The notes below the pieces were generated by a model, which was not told where the DNA came from, ran no database searches, and saw only the letters and a program-made list of their open reading frames with translations. A program made the translations under genes and the position numbers. A DNA stretch of 64,000 nucleotides, taken from positions 49,821,111 to 49,885,110 of the forward strand of contig NC_060247.1 of the NCBI RefSeq assembly GCF_921293095.1, in the 5' to 3' direction. Source of the stretch: Ischnura elegans (taxonomy: Eukaryota > Arthropoda > Insecta > Odonata > Coenagrionidae). How positions within the stretch are numbered: position 1 is the first letter of the stretch; each line of letters begins with the position of its first letter. Positions 41,177-56,100 of this stretch are shown here, one piece after another.

Positions 41177-44100
41177 CTGAAGAAAAAAACGACAAAATAA
41201 TCACAACACTGCTATCATTGAACAGAGATGCATTGGGCCTTGAGTTCCTTGAAAAAATAATAGCCTCTCAAGGTAAAAACTGAATGCTCAAGCTAAAATT
41301 ACAGTATGTATATGATGCCATACATATGCAATTATTACAACCAGCCATTAAGAGCAAAAGATAGGACAGCAATAAGGCTGGCTACATGATAAATTCAAAA
41401 AAATGTTTTTACATCAAATTACATAATAAAATGATAAAGAGCAAATTTGCATTAAATCATAGTTAGATGCGTTACGGCTCATAAATAAGTAATTTGGAAG
41501 GGTATATTCACAGTTTGTGATATTGACATAAATTGAAGCAATATTTCTCATCATGAGGAACAAATAAGAGCCAGAGTAGAGTTCCTTGTCAAAGTTAAAA
41601 ACTAAAACCAAATTAGATGTGGTAATAATCATTCCAAACACAGTGGTCAACAGAATGGTCAACACCCATTGCCAACAAGCAGAAACATTCAACAATACAC
41701 TAACACCAATCCACATGCATTCCATAACAAAAAACACAAGGCAAATCAATAAAAAACCTACTTCATGTCCATACTCTCATATATAAAATGGATGCATTTT
41801 CAAGATGCATATAATGAAGACCCAAACACAGGCACAAAGGAAAGCAATAATTTTTCATCTTGAAGATTATATGGAGCAATTATCCACAAAATAAAATGTA
41901 TTTCAACCTGGGATTCAATACCGTTACATCATCATCACTTAGAAACACAGGGGAAGGAAGTTACATTTTGTGGGAAATTGCACTTCATTATGGAAGAAGT
42001 ACAATGCCACTCAATTTTAGTGGGCTTTTATACTTTTCCATGTCATAAGTTTTCCTTCAATCCTAATAATGTACAGAATGCATTGCTCTTTGAAATTTTT
42101 CATTAACTGTCTACTTCTAAGATCCATCACAATAAAGACCAGCAGTGTGTTGATATATATAACTCATTTTGTGCTCAATACCAATAATATTCAGCAAATA
42201 TAGATAAATGTGGCAAGTTTGTGAGTTATGTCAGAGGTTAACATTTTTTCCCAACAGCAGCATTAATTTACTGCTCTCTGCATACCACAACATGTCTTTA
42301 AAATGAATGGATGTTAACTAAATGTAACACATAAATTACCTAAGAGTATATTATTGAAGATTTTTTCATAAGTATGAACATACCAAAATACAGAGCCACA
42401 ATGAGTTGTTTCAAAAATAATAATATGCAATTATGTTCGAATTTGACAAAAAATATCAGGATGACTAAATTTTTCTCATTTTTCTCACCCCAGCTGAAAA
42501 TATCAGGGATGAAATTAAAGAAGTATTTTCAGCATTCGACCATGCCATTCAAGACAATGTAACCAAATTTACCTGTAGCCTATTTTTTTTTGAACTTGAA
42601 AGTATTTATTGAGCATTATACTCAAGTATACTGTAAAGAAGTATGAACACGAGATTGAGTCATGCATACAACAAACTCTCAAACTCCATTGAAATTATTT
42701 TACAAATTCATTTGAAAAAAATGCACACAAGGATGATAAAAGCCCATGACATATAACAGAAGCTAGCACTTTATAAACAAAACAAAGAGTTTAAAAAAAG
42801 AAGATGAAAATAAAAAGACAAACAGTAATAGTTACACCCACCTAAAATCATGACAGGTAAGCTTTCAAACCACATAAAACTGGAGAACGATATCCCATAG
42901 ATAAGCCATAAGGAAATAAACAGTATGCTAAGCTAGCATTAGCAGGAAGCCGAGTTATGGGAGTTGCGGACCGGTTTAATTACAACAGACAATGAAGCTC
43001 CAGAGTGTGAGAAACAAGTTTGAAACCACGGCGATGGAATGGGAGAGACAAATCTTTAGACGGAGAAGGCCATGCGTGATTCAGCACCCTATTCTTACCC
43101 ATATGCTGGCCAATAGCGTGCAGGGCTGAGGCAAAACACTCAATTGCCACTTATTCCATCACTCTAGAGAGTGTATTGGGAGCCCATTGAGCTCCAGGGC
43201 ATGAGGTGCCATCTTATTGAGGGGTGGAAAAAGGTCATCCACAATATAACTTTGGCCTGAGTAGCTGTGAAAATAAAATGAAGCCCACCCTTCCCATTAG
43301 CCCTCGGACAACATTATTTTAAGGGATTGAGGGGCCAAGAGGACGATTGCTTATGTGTGTGTTCGCACGCTCACACAGCTGCGCACATTGTTTTGAGCAG
43401 CCAAATGAGCCAAGTCTCAGCCTTCCCATGAGCTCAGCCACATGAGCTTTGTGAAAATAGAATATGCTTCACCTGAAAATTTTCACGGAAACTGAAGAGT
43501 GGATAAAAGCACATTGAGTTAAGTCCTTACGAGCATTGCATTTGCTAAAAAAGAGTGGAATTTTGCGAGTGGAATCTTTATTGGAAATTTTCCCAATCTT
43601 CAGCAACAACCATAAAAAAAATAATAAGAGAGACTTGTGAAAAACATACATAGGCAAAATAAAGAATCGTCAAGAAAAAAAAAAGAGGATAGAAGCATGA
43701 ACATATGGATTGATAAATATATAAATCAATCAAACCTTACTTAAACATGCAAAAGTAACAGATAAAAAAAGAATTGTTAATGTAAATTTACAGTGGAAGC
43801 CCACAATAACAAGCAGGCCACATAGCTAAAACTCAAAATAATGAGCTATAGCTAGAATAACACGAACTGTCTTAAGATAATAGATTAAGAAGATCACACA
43901 GTTTCTGGCACCATAACATTTTTGTGTGAGCATTTGTATTTGTCTGCATTTTAAAGTACACTACATACTTCATAATCATGGCCAATGGAAACAGACAAAT
44001 CCAGTTTGGCCAAAGTATTTGGAATACTTTAACCATAAAAGCTCTTATACATATAAGCATAAAATCTAAAATCAAAAGCACCTCAGTTTATATCAGTAAG

Positions 44101-47100
44101 GAAGATACAAGAACCATAAAAGTAATTTTTTTCAATTTCAAATCCCTCCTCTCATCTTCCCCTGTAAGAAAACAATTTATCGGCATCCCATAGCTAAAAC
44201 TGCTCCCAATCATAAGTGTTTTTTAGACTTTCAGGAACCTGGATGAGCAAATCAAACCACTAAGGACAATATATTGGGACATTTATGAACCAAAATTCAT
44301 ATTTAATTTGATGTGTGTACCACACGGAGTGGAAATTAGTTACAATAACAACTGCGAACATTGGAAAGAATGTGCCATTCATAATGGTCATAACTATAAA
44401 TGGTAATAAGGAAACTGTAGCATGGTGAGATGGACATGAAGGCAGCTTATGGCATTTCCTACTAGGGAGTACACTTTATTTATAATTTTAAATAAAATGA
44501 TTGCTCAGAGGATAAAAAATTAACTCAATAATCAGATCTTTATAAAAATGACTAAAAATTGGGTTTTGAGAGATCTATCAAGACTGTTAAATGAAACCTT
44601 GCCATTTTCATCGCTGGATGCACTGGTGCCTATTCACATGATCTCTATGGTTCGAACTGGTCACTAATGATTAAAAATTGCATCCCAAAAATTGCGAACT
44701 AAAAAACTAATATTAAATATCATGTACGTATTGCAATTAATGAGTAAATTAAAGGAGATATACCATCATATTTTCATTAATATGTATCATTTTTTCGTTC
44801 ATATAATTATTTCATAGTGACATTGCGATGGCAGAGCTGGGGCAGCAGCCAACGGCAGAGGCCAACTCTAGTCCACTATCTCTGCCACTATGCATGATAA
44901 TACCAATACAGACCAAAAGCCCAGCTAAAAGTTGAGTATGTCTCTCAACTACACGTATATATAATACTAAGTTTCTTTGAGTTATAAAAATTGTACATCA
45001 AGACACATATGTTTTTACTTCTCACAACTAGAGTGTTATCTATGTGGAATAAATCACATGTACATTCCTGGACACCCCTGAGTCCATGTCTTAGTAGGTT
45101 TCATTTATACAGGTCTCATCTCAAACTACATAAATATTTGCAGTGAAGGATCTTACTGAAGGGTGATAAATCACCTATAATCACCAAGGGTAAAAGTGCA
45201 AAATTTTTCTTCGTCAAAAAGTTTTTTAAAGAAGGTATTGGCAACATTTTGAAAATATGAGCATATTTTTATGCAGAAATTGCCTCAAATCACTTGCTAC
45301 CGCTTTGACACCTTCTCTAAAGGCTTGTTTACACGGAATATTAACACGTACGGGTTAATGTCTAAAAGTATGAACGCGAGAATGAACGCCAAAATGCACC
45401 GTGTAACCACCCAACTTGTGTGAATGCATGCACAGAAAATAGAACCTGTTCTAATTTGGTTCATGCATTCGTACATGTTCCGTTCCGGTCCACAAAAATC
45501 ATTCACGCAAACATACATAAACTCGTATGTGTTAATGTACCGTGTAAACAGGCCTTAAGGCACACTTTTCAAAATAAGTTCTACCTTCCTCCACACGAAG
45601 GTGGTTCATTTTTTTGTTTAGGACTGAGCCTAGCATTGCATGACGGTTTGTTTACTAATTCATACATCCCAATATTTCACTCCACTTAGCCATACCGTAT
45701 CTTATTTATGCAAATTACCCAAAAATAATAGCAAAATACATGATACCACAATAAATAATAGGAATGAGACAGTAAATGATTTTTTTACATAATGTTTGCT
45801 AATAATTTTTTCAATGGTCGTTGATTGTTTTCAAGTTTTTTAGGTACTTGTTAAATTGAGCTTCCACTGCATTATCATATCTTACAATGAAAGATATAAA
45901 ATCAAATGAAATTTCACCAAGTGCAAATGCTTTTTGCGAAAGCGAAAGTGGCCTAATAATTAATAACCAGATAACCCATAAACGTGTAGTAAAGCACATA
46001 ACTATGGGTCGTGAAAAACCATTAATTGAGATCAGAATATTTTTCTGGGGGTTTCAATATTTTCAGAAAATAAGAACCCAGTAAATTGAGTTATTAGCAT
46101 CAAAGCCAACAGGGATTCTAATCTTGCTAAATACTAGATTATAATTCAAACTGGTGAAGTTTCACTGAAAAACAGAATAATGATACCTGATAGACTTATC
46201 AAGACACAAAAATTTTTAAATTATAAGGCAGAATATTTTCCCAAACAACATGCCATTAAATTTAACTCTTTTGTTTGGCATGCACTGATACTTTTTGCAC
46301 TACCTCACCAAGTTAGACACCAAGATACTTGAGTACAAGTAAATAATGACACAAAAAGGAATAGTCGTAAAAAAATAATTACTTGATGCTATAAATACTA
46401 CAATCTACTGTAAATATGTGATGGCTACTGGAATAGTCGTAAAAAAATAAATTACTTGATGCCATAAATACTACAATCTACTGTAAATAGGTGATGGCTA
46501 CTTAATATTCATACCATGAGAATTAATTTCTAATTAAACAAGCCATACTGTGACATCAGAAATATTTTTTAATTGAAAAAATAAAGACTAAAAATATGAC
46601 GACAGAAAAAGGAGCCAGAGAGAAAACTTAGGTCATATCATGCATATAAAGATACCATGTAACTGCACTGCTGCAGAAGTATGAAAAACTGATTGGCAAG
46701 GAATAGGAAAATTACTGAGGATGAAGAGAATTTTTATACAGTTATGTTAATTAAACAGGGCAACATGAAAAAATTTCAGCCTCAGGCACGACATTGTTCA
46801 ATGATTGCCATGGCCCATTTACACCAATATTAAATATCAATTTCACAATGAAAACACATCTTTTTCACAAATTTAACATAGAATACTCAGCGGCAGCAAA
46901 GCAGTCAAGGAAGAGCTACATAATTACTTCACAAATTCAGTAAAATGACCAAAACAAAGCTTCATGTTGAATTACAATACCATTTCTACTTACTTTTTTG
47001 AGCTTTTGTTCGGAGTCAATTATAAAAAAATTCATAATAAAAAAATTAATGATTAAAACAATAAGACTTAAAGAATAAAAAAAACTTCAACTTACGAGGA

Positions 47101-50100
47101 TTGGAAGGTTTGTGTAAGCTCATGTTTAAGCTCTCCCTTGTGATTTATGGTGAAGATACGAACAATAGGAATTCCAACAGCACGATAAGCCCAAACATCC
47201 TGAAAGATCAACAATTTCACAAATTAACACTCATTAAGCATATGAAAACCAAATCACAAGGTATCATGGTCTGTAATCTGATGTTAAACTCAAAGCACCA
47301 GAGATGTCAGCCCATTTAATGATTTGAAAAATAGTCTAGGATTAGCAAGCAGCAACCAACTCACACTGGTTGCAATTATGAATCCCTAGAATCACTGCCA
47401 AATATTTTGGCAATAAAGTCCCCAATAGGTAAATCAACTAGGGGATTAATTTGCGGGATTCATATGCAAGACTGTAAAGGTAAAAATCTTTCATCAACAG
47501 AATTTTCACACTTGCAGATTTGATTTGGGTGAATATTTTATGACTAACCACCGGATAGTCCACAGTTGGGACAAGAATCAATTGGGGAAGATTCAAACAC
47601 GAATAATACTTTAAAGAAATGCAATATACAGTAGAGCCCACAATTAACAAACCCGCTTCTAACAAACTCCCTCTTTCAATGAAGTGACAGCGATTCCCCA
47701 TCAAAAAGGCCTTTTCACCACGTAAAAAATGTCACTGAATGAGCTATAAAATAATTGCAGCAATATTACTGTAATTAGCTTGGTTCAAAGTTCAATTCAA
47801 AGTTTAAAAGAGTAAGCCCTCATTTAAACAAGTTTGGTTATAATGAAGTAAACTTTCCGCCCCAACAACTTTCTTATATGGCTCCACTGCATTAGCACAT
47901 TTTACTGAACACATGCAATTAAAGAGGAGATTCTATTAAATACCATATTCATACTTACATTAACTTTGTTGCCATAACCAGCATAAAAGGGTTTATAGGT
48001 TGAAGGGAACAATGCCTGAATATCTCTCAAACAAGATATCTTAAATTCTTCTGGCTTCTTCTCAATCACTTCTCTAAAAGAAACCAAAGACAAGGAATGG
48101 AGTTATTAAAAAGACATGGAAATGAGAGAAAAAATATCAAATTTAATCTAAAACTTTGATAAGCAATTATGGACTACTTTTTTCATACAAAAGAGTATAG
48201 CATACACAAAAACCAGGGAGCCAAATGTCACACAAAAAAATTTTACCCAGATAAATTTACTCTCATTCCTTTCTCATTTCCTAGACGCTTAGATGGTGGT
48301 TTGGTTATATGTATTATATTTCACACTAACAGCCCACTGACTCCTTTAAGAGTTAAGTGCTAAACTGGAAACTAATATTCACTCATAAAATTTTAAATTC
48401 ACCATGGAAATTTACCACAATGGATTAATGAATGACCCCCGTAGTATAGATAAGAGAGCAATCATTAAATGAGGTAAAACAGAAAACAAGAAGTTCACTA
48501 AAGTTTTTGGCTGATCTAAAATTGATTTTATTGTAGATCTTTTACCTTCAATAGATTCTAAGGGTTGCCTACCGCAAGTAAAGCAATCCATACACAGGAA
48601 ATATTTTTATACCGGAACATGCTTGGACCAAATCGACCAAGACTATCGACCCTCTATTTCATATCAAAACTCATCAACTAATAAATAGCAATAATATTAC
48701 ATTAAGATTAATACTAACCTGTGAAGTGCACTAATTAGACTAGTGGGGTTAAGCAAAAGAGGTCCCTCAGGTAGGGACAGATCTCCTTGCTTGATAGATT
48801 TGAGGTAGTCCCGAGTAACCCTCGCTTGGCCTTTAAAGAGAGGAAGATGGAATAATCAATCTTTGGCAAACAAAACCTACTAAAACTTGAAACACTGAGT
48901 GCAAGCTGCCTAAAATCAATCAAGGCATCTACTACTCACAAAAGAAAAAATGAATGCTGGCTAACTTACCAATTGCCCTGGCAGATAAGTACAGGAGACG
49001 GTAGCCATTGTTCTTGATTTTGGTGAATAGCTGTGCCACTCCACTCTGAGCCCAGTCTTTTCCAACAATAGGGAGGATATGTCCAAGGACATCAGACCTT
49101 AAAAGCAAGAAGGCATTCCACTGAATTCATTTATATAAGTTGTAAACGTAAAGAAGTCTGTTGTGACTGATGAAAATAGCAATACACTTAGCAAATAGTT
49201 TGCTACTGTATACTTGTACTATCACAAATTTTGAGGAGTAAACTCTAGGAGTAATTTTATTAATAAAAATCAAAAAGATACAGAACACACTATTTGACCA
49301 GAAAGTAGTTATGGTTTCCCATTAGATTACAAACAGGAGTACTAGCAACTTTTTTTCTTTAGGAGGTGCCAACTTTGTGAAGGGCCCGTCTCCTGAGATG
49401 CACTGCTAACTACAAAACAGTCCTTCCAAAAGAGCCTACTTCATCTGAAAGGACACAGGTATATTCTAAGATTTAAGCCCCAATTCCTGAAGTAGCTAAT
49501 TAACACTGCTATACACATTCAATATAACCTATTAAGAATGGGAATGATTCACTAGTATACTTAGACCTGAATGCCTTTTAATTTAGGTACCCAGCCATAC
49601 ACACTATCATTTACTGATTCCTTATAACGTGTTTTTACATGCAATAATAACACATGTGATGACAACCCAACTTTCCAAGAATTTGAAACTCTTAAATACT
49701 AGAACAACAGTCCCCAAATTGTGAGCAGTCCATTTCTGGGTGACTGCCTCATTGTTTACAGACCTTAAAGAAGTGCATGAAAGTTGAAAATAAATGTAGT
49801 TAAAGCCCCATCATTCTAACCAAAAGGAGGATGCAGTTTTGCACAGCTTTATTTCTAAGCTTGGACTTGTCAGACCAGCTGGCAGTCAGTCAGACATGTT
49901 TGTCAGCCTCTGTATTATAATGGACTCAAAAAATTTCATTTTTAAATTAAAATTAAAATTCGTTGACCCACCTAAATTTTAGCCAGTGTACATAGGAATT
50001 AAAATGGTATCAGCCAGCGGAAGTCTTTTAACAGTTTGAAACAGGCCTCGACAAAATGTAATTTGTGATAACTGACCCAGTGCATCTAGGTAAACATTTA

Positions 50101-53100
50101 AGTAAATTAATTTTGATTATTAATGGTCTCATCTACAGTGACTTGTGTCTGCAATACAAAATGTGCAAATACTTACTTGGTAATTGTTCCATCAATGTCA
50201 CTGACAACAATCTTGTCATCATAGCGCCATCTGTAAATATGACATTTGCACCGTGTTGTGCCTTGGTAGGCAGTGGTGACACTAAACATGACCTCATTTG
50301 CACCTTCTTTAAGCTTCAAGCTTTCCTAAAATAAAATTAATGATTGATCAAAACAAAGCAAGGTAAAGGTATTTATTGCAAATCTTAGGATGTCGGTAAC
50401 CAAGACCAACTCACGTGGTAGAGATCCCACAAAAATATATACCTATCAAGGTATGCCAAAGAAATAAACAATTCATTTTAATGCAAAATTCTTATACTGC
50501 ACCTTCAAGTAACAGACAAAAACAGCCTATTGTTCTTGTTTAAATATTCTACAAGTCATGTAGTATTTTGTTTAGATATTCATTGAACATAAATATATTT
50601 GATACCTAACAGAGAGACTTTAACTTCATCAATAAGAACCTTTCATCAGCATTTGAAAAGACTGACTAAATAAATTCTCGTGCAAAAGTTGACATATCAG
50701 TGTTCATTAAACTGCTTAACAAAAATGACCTTCAAAGGGAATTAATTCCTATTATGCAGATTAACCGACATTTTAATTTTAAGAGAAATACGATGTCAAG
50801 TTAGAAATGAAATTAAACAATATTACACATTCAAAAAAAGCATACTACATATAACTAAGAAAAGGTTGTCATTTTTAAGCAATTTTACAAACACAGTTTT
50901 ACCAGAAAGCATGTAACTAATGCCTAACTTCAGCAAGTAGAATCTGTGTGGCAGTTCAACACTGATTTCACTTGCTATATTCTTTGTTTCAGTTAACTTT
51001 TCCCTAAAATGATCTCATTTCAATTGCTTTTTGCATTTCACTGAATAAATTGACATTAAACAATACACTGTAGCCTTCACTCTACATTACCAAAACTTAC
51101 TATTTGGTCGGAGGATAACCTTAAGGTTTTCCTATATTTTTCTATAGTTTCATGGAAACTCCTTCTACTCTCCAAATTGATCCTGATGCTGTGAGTTTCC
51201 TTTATGCCCTGCCTTCCACCATCTGAGTCATCTGATGAATTGGAACCACTGTAGCCTTCACTTTTCATCCTGTAAAGAGTGAAAAACCAATTGATAATAT
51301 TTTCCATTAATTTTCCCACCTAATATTGATCCCAGAACTCATAAATAAAGAAATTACACAAGTGGAATACACTATCAAAACACATCATTCTTTATTATAC
51401 CATAGAGATGCACACAAGATTGCCACATCTACTTCCCTCAAAATGAGAACAATTGCATAAAAATTGAGGACTAATGGCAACTCCGATATCTAAAATGACG
51501 TATAATTACCAAATATCTATACATACTGTTCTTCCTTCAAAAGAGACTTTGAAATTAATTTGAACTGAAATACCATAATGAGGCAAGCCCTAACTGTTTT
51601 CTGTCTACCTTAAATATTTCAAAACAGCTAGTGGACATTCACATTCAAACTCAAAAACATAATTAAGAAAATGCAATAGAAATGTAATAGTTACCTTGCT
51701 GAAATTTATGAGGTTTATTTTATTCAAAAACATTGAAAAGGTGTGTATAATTTTTCGTGACCTACCCTCCATATTTTTTAAGTTGCAGTAATGATATCCT
51801 GAATACTTACCTCTTAATATTCAAACGCATTGCTAAAATATCTGATGACAATTTGAATATTGCAATTGAATAATGAATGCTGCCAATAGGCAATAATTCA
51901 CCTCTGAACTAAGTCTAATAATTATTTTTGATGACTCTGATTTATGGTTAAGAAATTAACTTTCAGGTATTCTACAATTTTCCTGATGACACAATGTTCC
52001 TTTCACATTCATTACTAATAAAACAATAATTAGCAAAAAATTTCAATTAGATGAACTAATTTCTGAACGAACAGAAACGTATTGCTGGAGAAAAGAAAAT
52101 TTTATGGCATAACATTTAACACTTAAATTAAAAGAAAAGATTTACACAAAAAAATGTATCAAAAATGGCCATCATTTCCCTCAGAGTTGAGGCTGTTTAT
52201 GACAAAAATCGAAATAGAAAATTTATTGCCACATTTTGTTGAGTATTTGAGGTAAAAGGTATAGAAAATTGAATTTTGCAATGTTGAAACTATTCAAGTT
52301 ATTCACGCATTCAGCAATTCAAGAGCCTCGTTCAAAACAACTACACTTTCAATAAAGAAGCAGCTACAAAACTTACTCCTTTGTGATATCCAAAAGGGAG
52401 CCAGGAAAACTTGTCTGAGTAGCTATTCCAGTTTCCTGTCCAGAGCATTCCAAGGATTCCGGTTTCTCAGGCTGATCACTCTCCGTTTGTGACTCGTTGA
52501 CTTCTGCAATGCTGCCATTTGCCAAAGCTTTGAGATCACCACTAGAACCTTCTGCTATCATAGTTGCCGTCTCTTGTATCACAACTTTACCATCACCCTG
52601 GTTTTAAAAATATCAGTGAAAATTAATGTCATGCAATGACAGCTAAAATTGTAAGATTTGTTAGTTACACTAACTCAGGTTGTAATATGACAAAATCCTG
52701 GAATTTACATTCAAATTTAATGAAACACTAAAAATTATTCATATACATGATTGAAATATGTACATAGTAATAAAATAATGGTAAGTTTAGATACCTTTTT
52801 GGTTTCACTACGTCCCCAAGAAAACCATGAAGAATAGCCACGCCCCTCGGGAACTTTAGGCTGTTTCTTATTTGGAATGTATTCATGCAGGAGAGCATCT
52901 ACCATTGTCTGTGTAGGAGAATTTGAGAGTAATTAACCACAGATTAATAAAATATTACAAAGCATTAGATAATACTCGAAGTTGGACAATGTAAACATAG
53001 TGGTTTTCTTCCAGAGAAATCAATCTCAAACAGCACTTTCATCAAGGGCAAATCCAGAGATTTTTCAGCCATAAATAATCAAGTACATACTTGAATTGGT

Positions 53101-56100
53101 CCACCAACAAAATCTTTTTCAATAATTATTACAACATAATACATTGCCTGCAATTCAAACCCTTATCACTTTGGAATTCATTCACGTGGCAGAAACTTTA
53201 AATATCTTTCACATATCTTAGTAGGGGAATATTTACCAGTGCAAGAATCAAAAATAAAACTGGAAACTATGAGTGATAAGGTAAAAATGTGTACCTTCCT
53301 AGGTAACAATTGGATAAGAGTTTCAAAATTAAATCACTTTCACCGGTGATTCCCAATTAACAATTAATGGCACACTTCACCCATGGTTCAATGTGTTTGC
53401 CATTCATCAATGCTTCATTGCATCAATGCATCATTCATCACTTGATAAGTTCTACACATTTAACATGTTATTATTTATATCATAAGTATTCTTGCATTCA
53501 GATCATAAATAATCATACCATCTACTTACAGGAGGAAGGGGTTTCTGGAAAATAAGAAGACTGATGATAATAGGGCAAGCAGCACGCCACGGATAAAACT
53601 TCCCTCCCATTCGAACTACTAATGCAGGATCCTCCAGCAATTTTGGATTAGAAACAAGATCATCATAGGTTACTTGACCACGGGAAAATGTTTCTTCATT
53701 TGGAAAATCAAATTCAGACAGCCCACCACAAAGCGATAGTGATAAGTCCCCACATGGCCTGCAAGCAATAACAAAAATTATTTTTTTTCAAATGTATATA
53801 AAAATTGATTACATCAAGCATGTTAAAATAATCCATAGACTTTGATAAATTAACTTTGGTTACCATTAGAACTTTAACTTGTAATCACTACAGTTCGAGG
53901 TATAGTGCTATTAAATGGCAACATAATACATATAACATTTGGAAAGTGATTTGAATATCAATTCTCATTAAAACATTACACTTCTCAAATTATTTTCGCA
54001 AAGGACAATAACACTGAAATTCTAACAAAAAAGAGAAGCTATTGCATGTAATCAAGTTCATCTGATACTAACTTGCTTTCAAAGGCAGACTGCTTAAGAT
54101 CCTCAAAGTCACTATCCAAGGATTTTGGACCTCCAATTGCTCCCTCCACACTGTGGGGCGACTGCGGAAGAGATGGACCATTCCCAGATTCTGCATCCTC
54201 CTCTTCATCCTCCTCTCTCCCTAATCTGGAGTCATCTATAGAAAGTAAATTTAAAAAGTAGTTTCCATATTATTGACAACTGATATACGAGTGCATTGAT
54301 TATTGAGGTTATTTTCATTATAGTACAACAGCATCCCTTGAAACATATTACTTATTATCGAACATGTGCATTAACATGCCAATTCAAAATGGACCGCTAC
54401 TGTAATAAATCACACAACTAAAACTCTATTAACAGCCATCATCCTCAAAGAACATCTGAGATAAAAGTGCAACCTGGATAAGAGGAAACCAGAAAACTTA
54501 AGGTACCTAGTAAAATTAGCTATGCAGTGTTACATGCAATTTTTCATTTGTATCTAATCCTAAACCCATATGAAAAAATAAACCTGTATAAAATTTTTAT
54601 ACATTCTTATACATTGTCATGGCAATTGTATAAGAATGTATACAATTTTTTTAAACATATTTATGAAATTTTTTTCATAGGGGAAATCTCAACCGCAGAT
54701 ACTGCTATCTCTTTGAAATAAGAACTAAAAATCAAACAGGTTGAAAAATAAGACTTCAAGGAGAAGGAAGATTTGAAGCAATGAATGTATGTAGAGGGGC
54801 TTGATGCAAAAAAGTATGCACAGAGCTTTTCGGTCAAAAATACAGAATCACCTATTTAGCTGAAAAATTCTTACATAGGGATATACTAAAATGACATCTA
54901 CAAAAAGATGACAAAATTAAAGAGCAAAACTGATGCATGATTCAATTCAATGACGATTCCTCTGTACACATTGAGAAAAGAGTAACCTTCAGCAGCATTT
55001 GTGATTAACTTCTTTAAACTGTGTGATCCATTTAAGTAATCCATAGCATGACCGACAGACTAACATGAAGTTGACTGACATGAAGTTGACTCATAGGAAG
55101 GCTGACGTGAAATTAAAAAGATTCTCCCTTAAAAAATTAGTAACTCAAGAACCCAATTTAAATTTACCATCAATGAATGTAACCATCAATTTCTCCACAG
55201 GGAAGGATAACCTTAAAGTTAAAAACCTTGATTTGAATCAAATTAAAATTTACCCTTAATTACTTTAACCTATATTATTATGATAGCCCACTCAAACAAT
55301 GAGAAAAAAGTAAATATCTATATGGGAGGTTGAGAAACCAAGGGGTACAAGTGATTTTTGTTCTCAACAGAGTAAGGTAAAGTTAATTGTTAGAAGAAAT
55401 ACACAAAAACTTGGTTGCCAGGGGATATGAGTGAGTCTCTGTTCTGTGCTGACATTGCGTGGGAAATCAAATGCACTACTAAACATCTAATTGATCTCGC
55501 TTGTTTTCTATACCTAATTTCTGTACCTAACTCAGGGTAGAAAAAAGATATCACTTGTACCCCTTGGCTTCTCGCCCACTCATATGATCATAGAATATAG
55601 TAACCACCCCAGATATTTGCCAGGGACCTGGAGCGCTCCTCCGCTCCGCTATACTCCGGCTCCATTGTCGGAGCGGAGCAGTTCAATTCCTACTGCTCCG
55701 CTCCGGAGCGGAGCGACGACAATGGGACCTAGGTGCTCCACTCCGGAGCGGAGCATTTCTTGCGAGAACTCCACTCCAGCAGGAATGGAACTGCTCCGCT
55801 CCGACAATGGAGCCGGAGCACAGCGGAGCAGAACATAAACGTCAATGCTTCTCTTCTTGGCGGGAAATCGACGTATGCACGCTTCTACAGCCGTGGAACG
55901 CATCGGATATTCCCTGCGGCTATTTTTATGCTGAGTTATTAATCCACATTCTACGTGATTTGCGGTATTATTTAATACCAATACATTTCAATTTACAAAT
56001 AGTGTTATGTAAAAAAAGTATATGCTTCAGGCGTGACTTAATGGAACCTTCTTGACACGATGAAAAGTAAAGATTAAAAAAAAATTGTGTGCGGGTGTTT

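Larger units (their letters stand above)
49100..53525. other. LPIN introns between catalytic and linker exons
   Basis: Apart from the exons listed, these stretches are AT-rich and show no further exon or repeat that I can support. Confidence 0.5.

Noticed and set aside
46358-46502. CRISPR-like array
   Set aside because: Only two adjacent copies without spacers, in a eukaryotic intron: a plain tandem duplication.
55649-55981. 110-codon minus-strand open frame
   Set aside because: Formed by the CTCCGCTCC arrays of the hAT-like element; repetitive translation.
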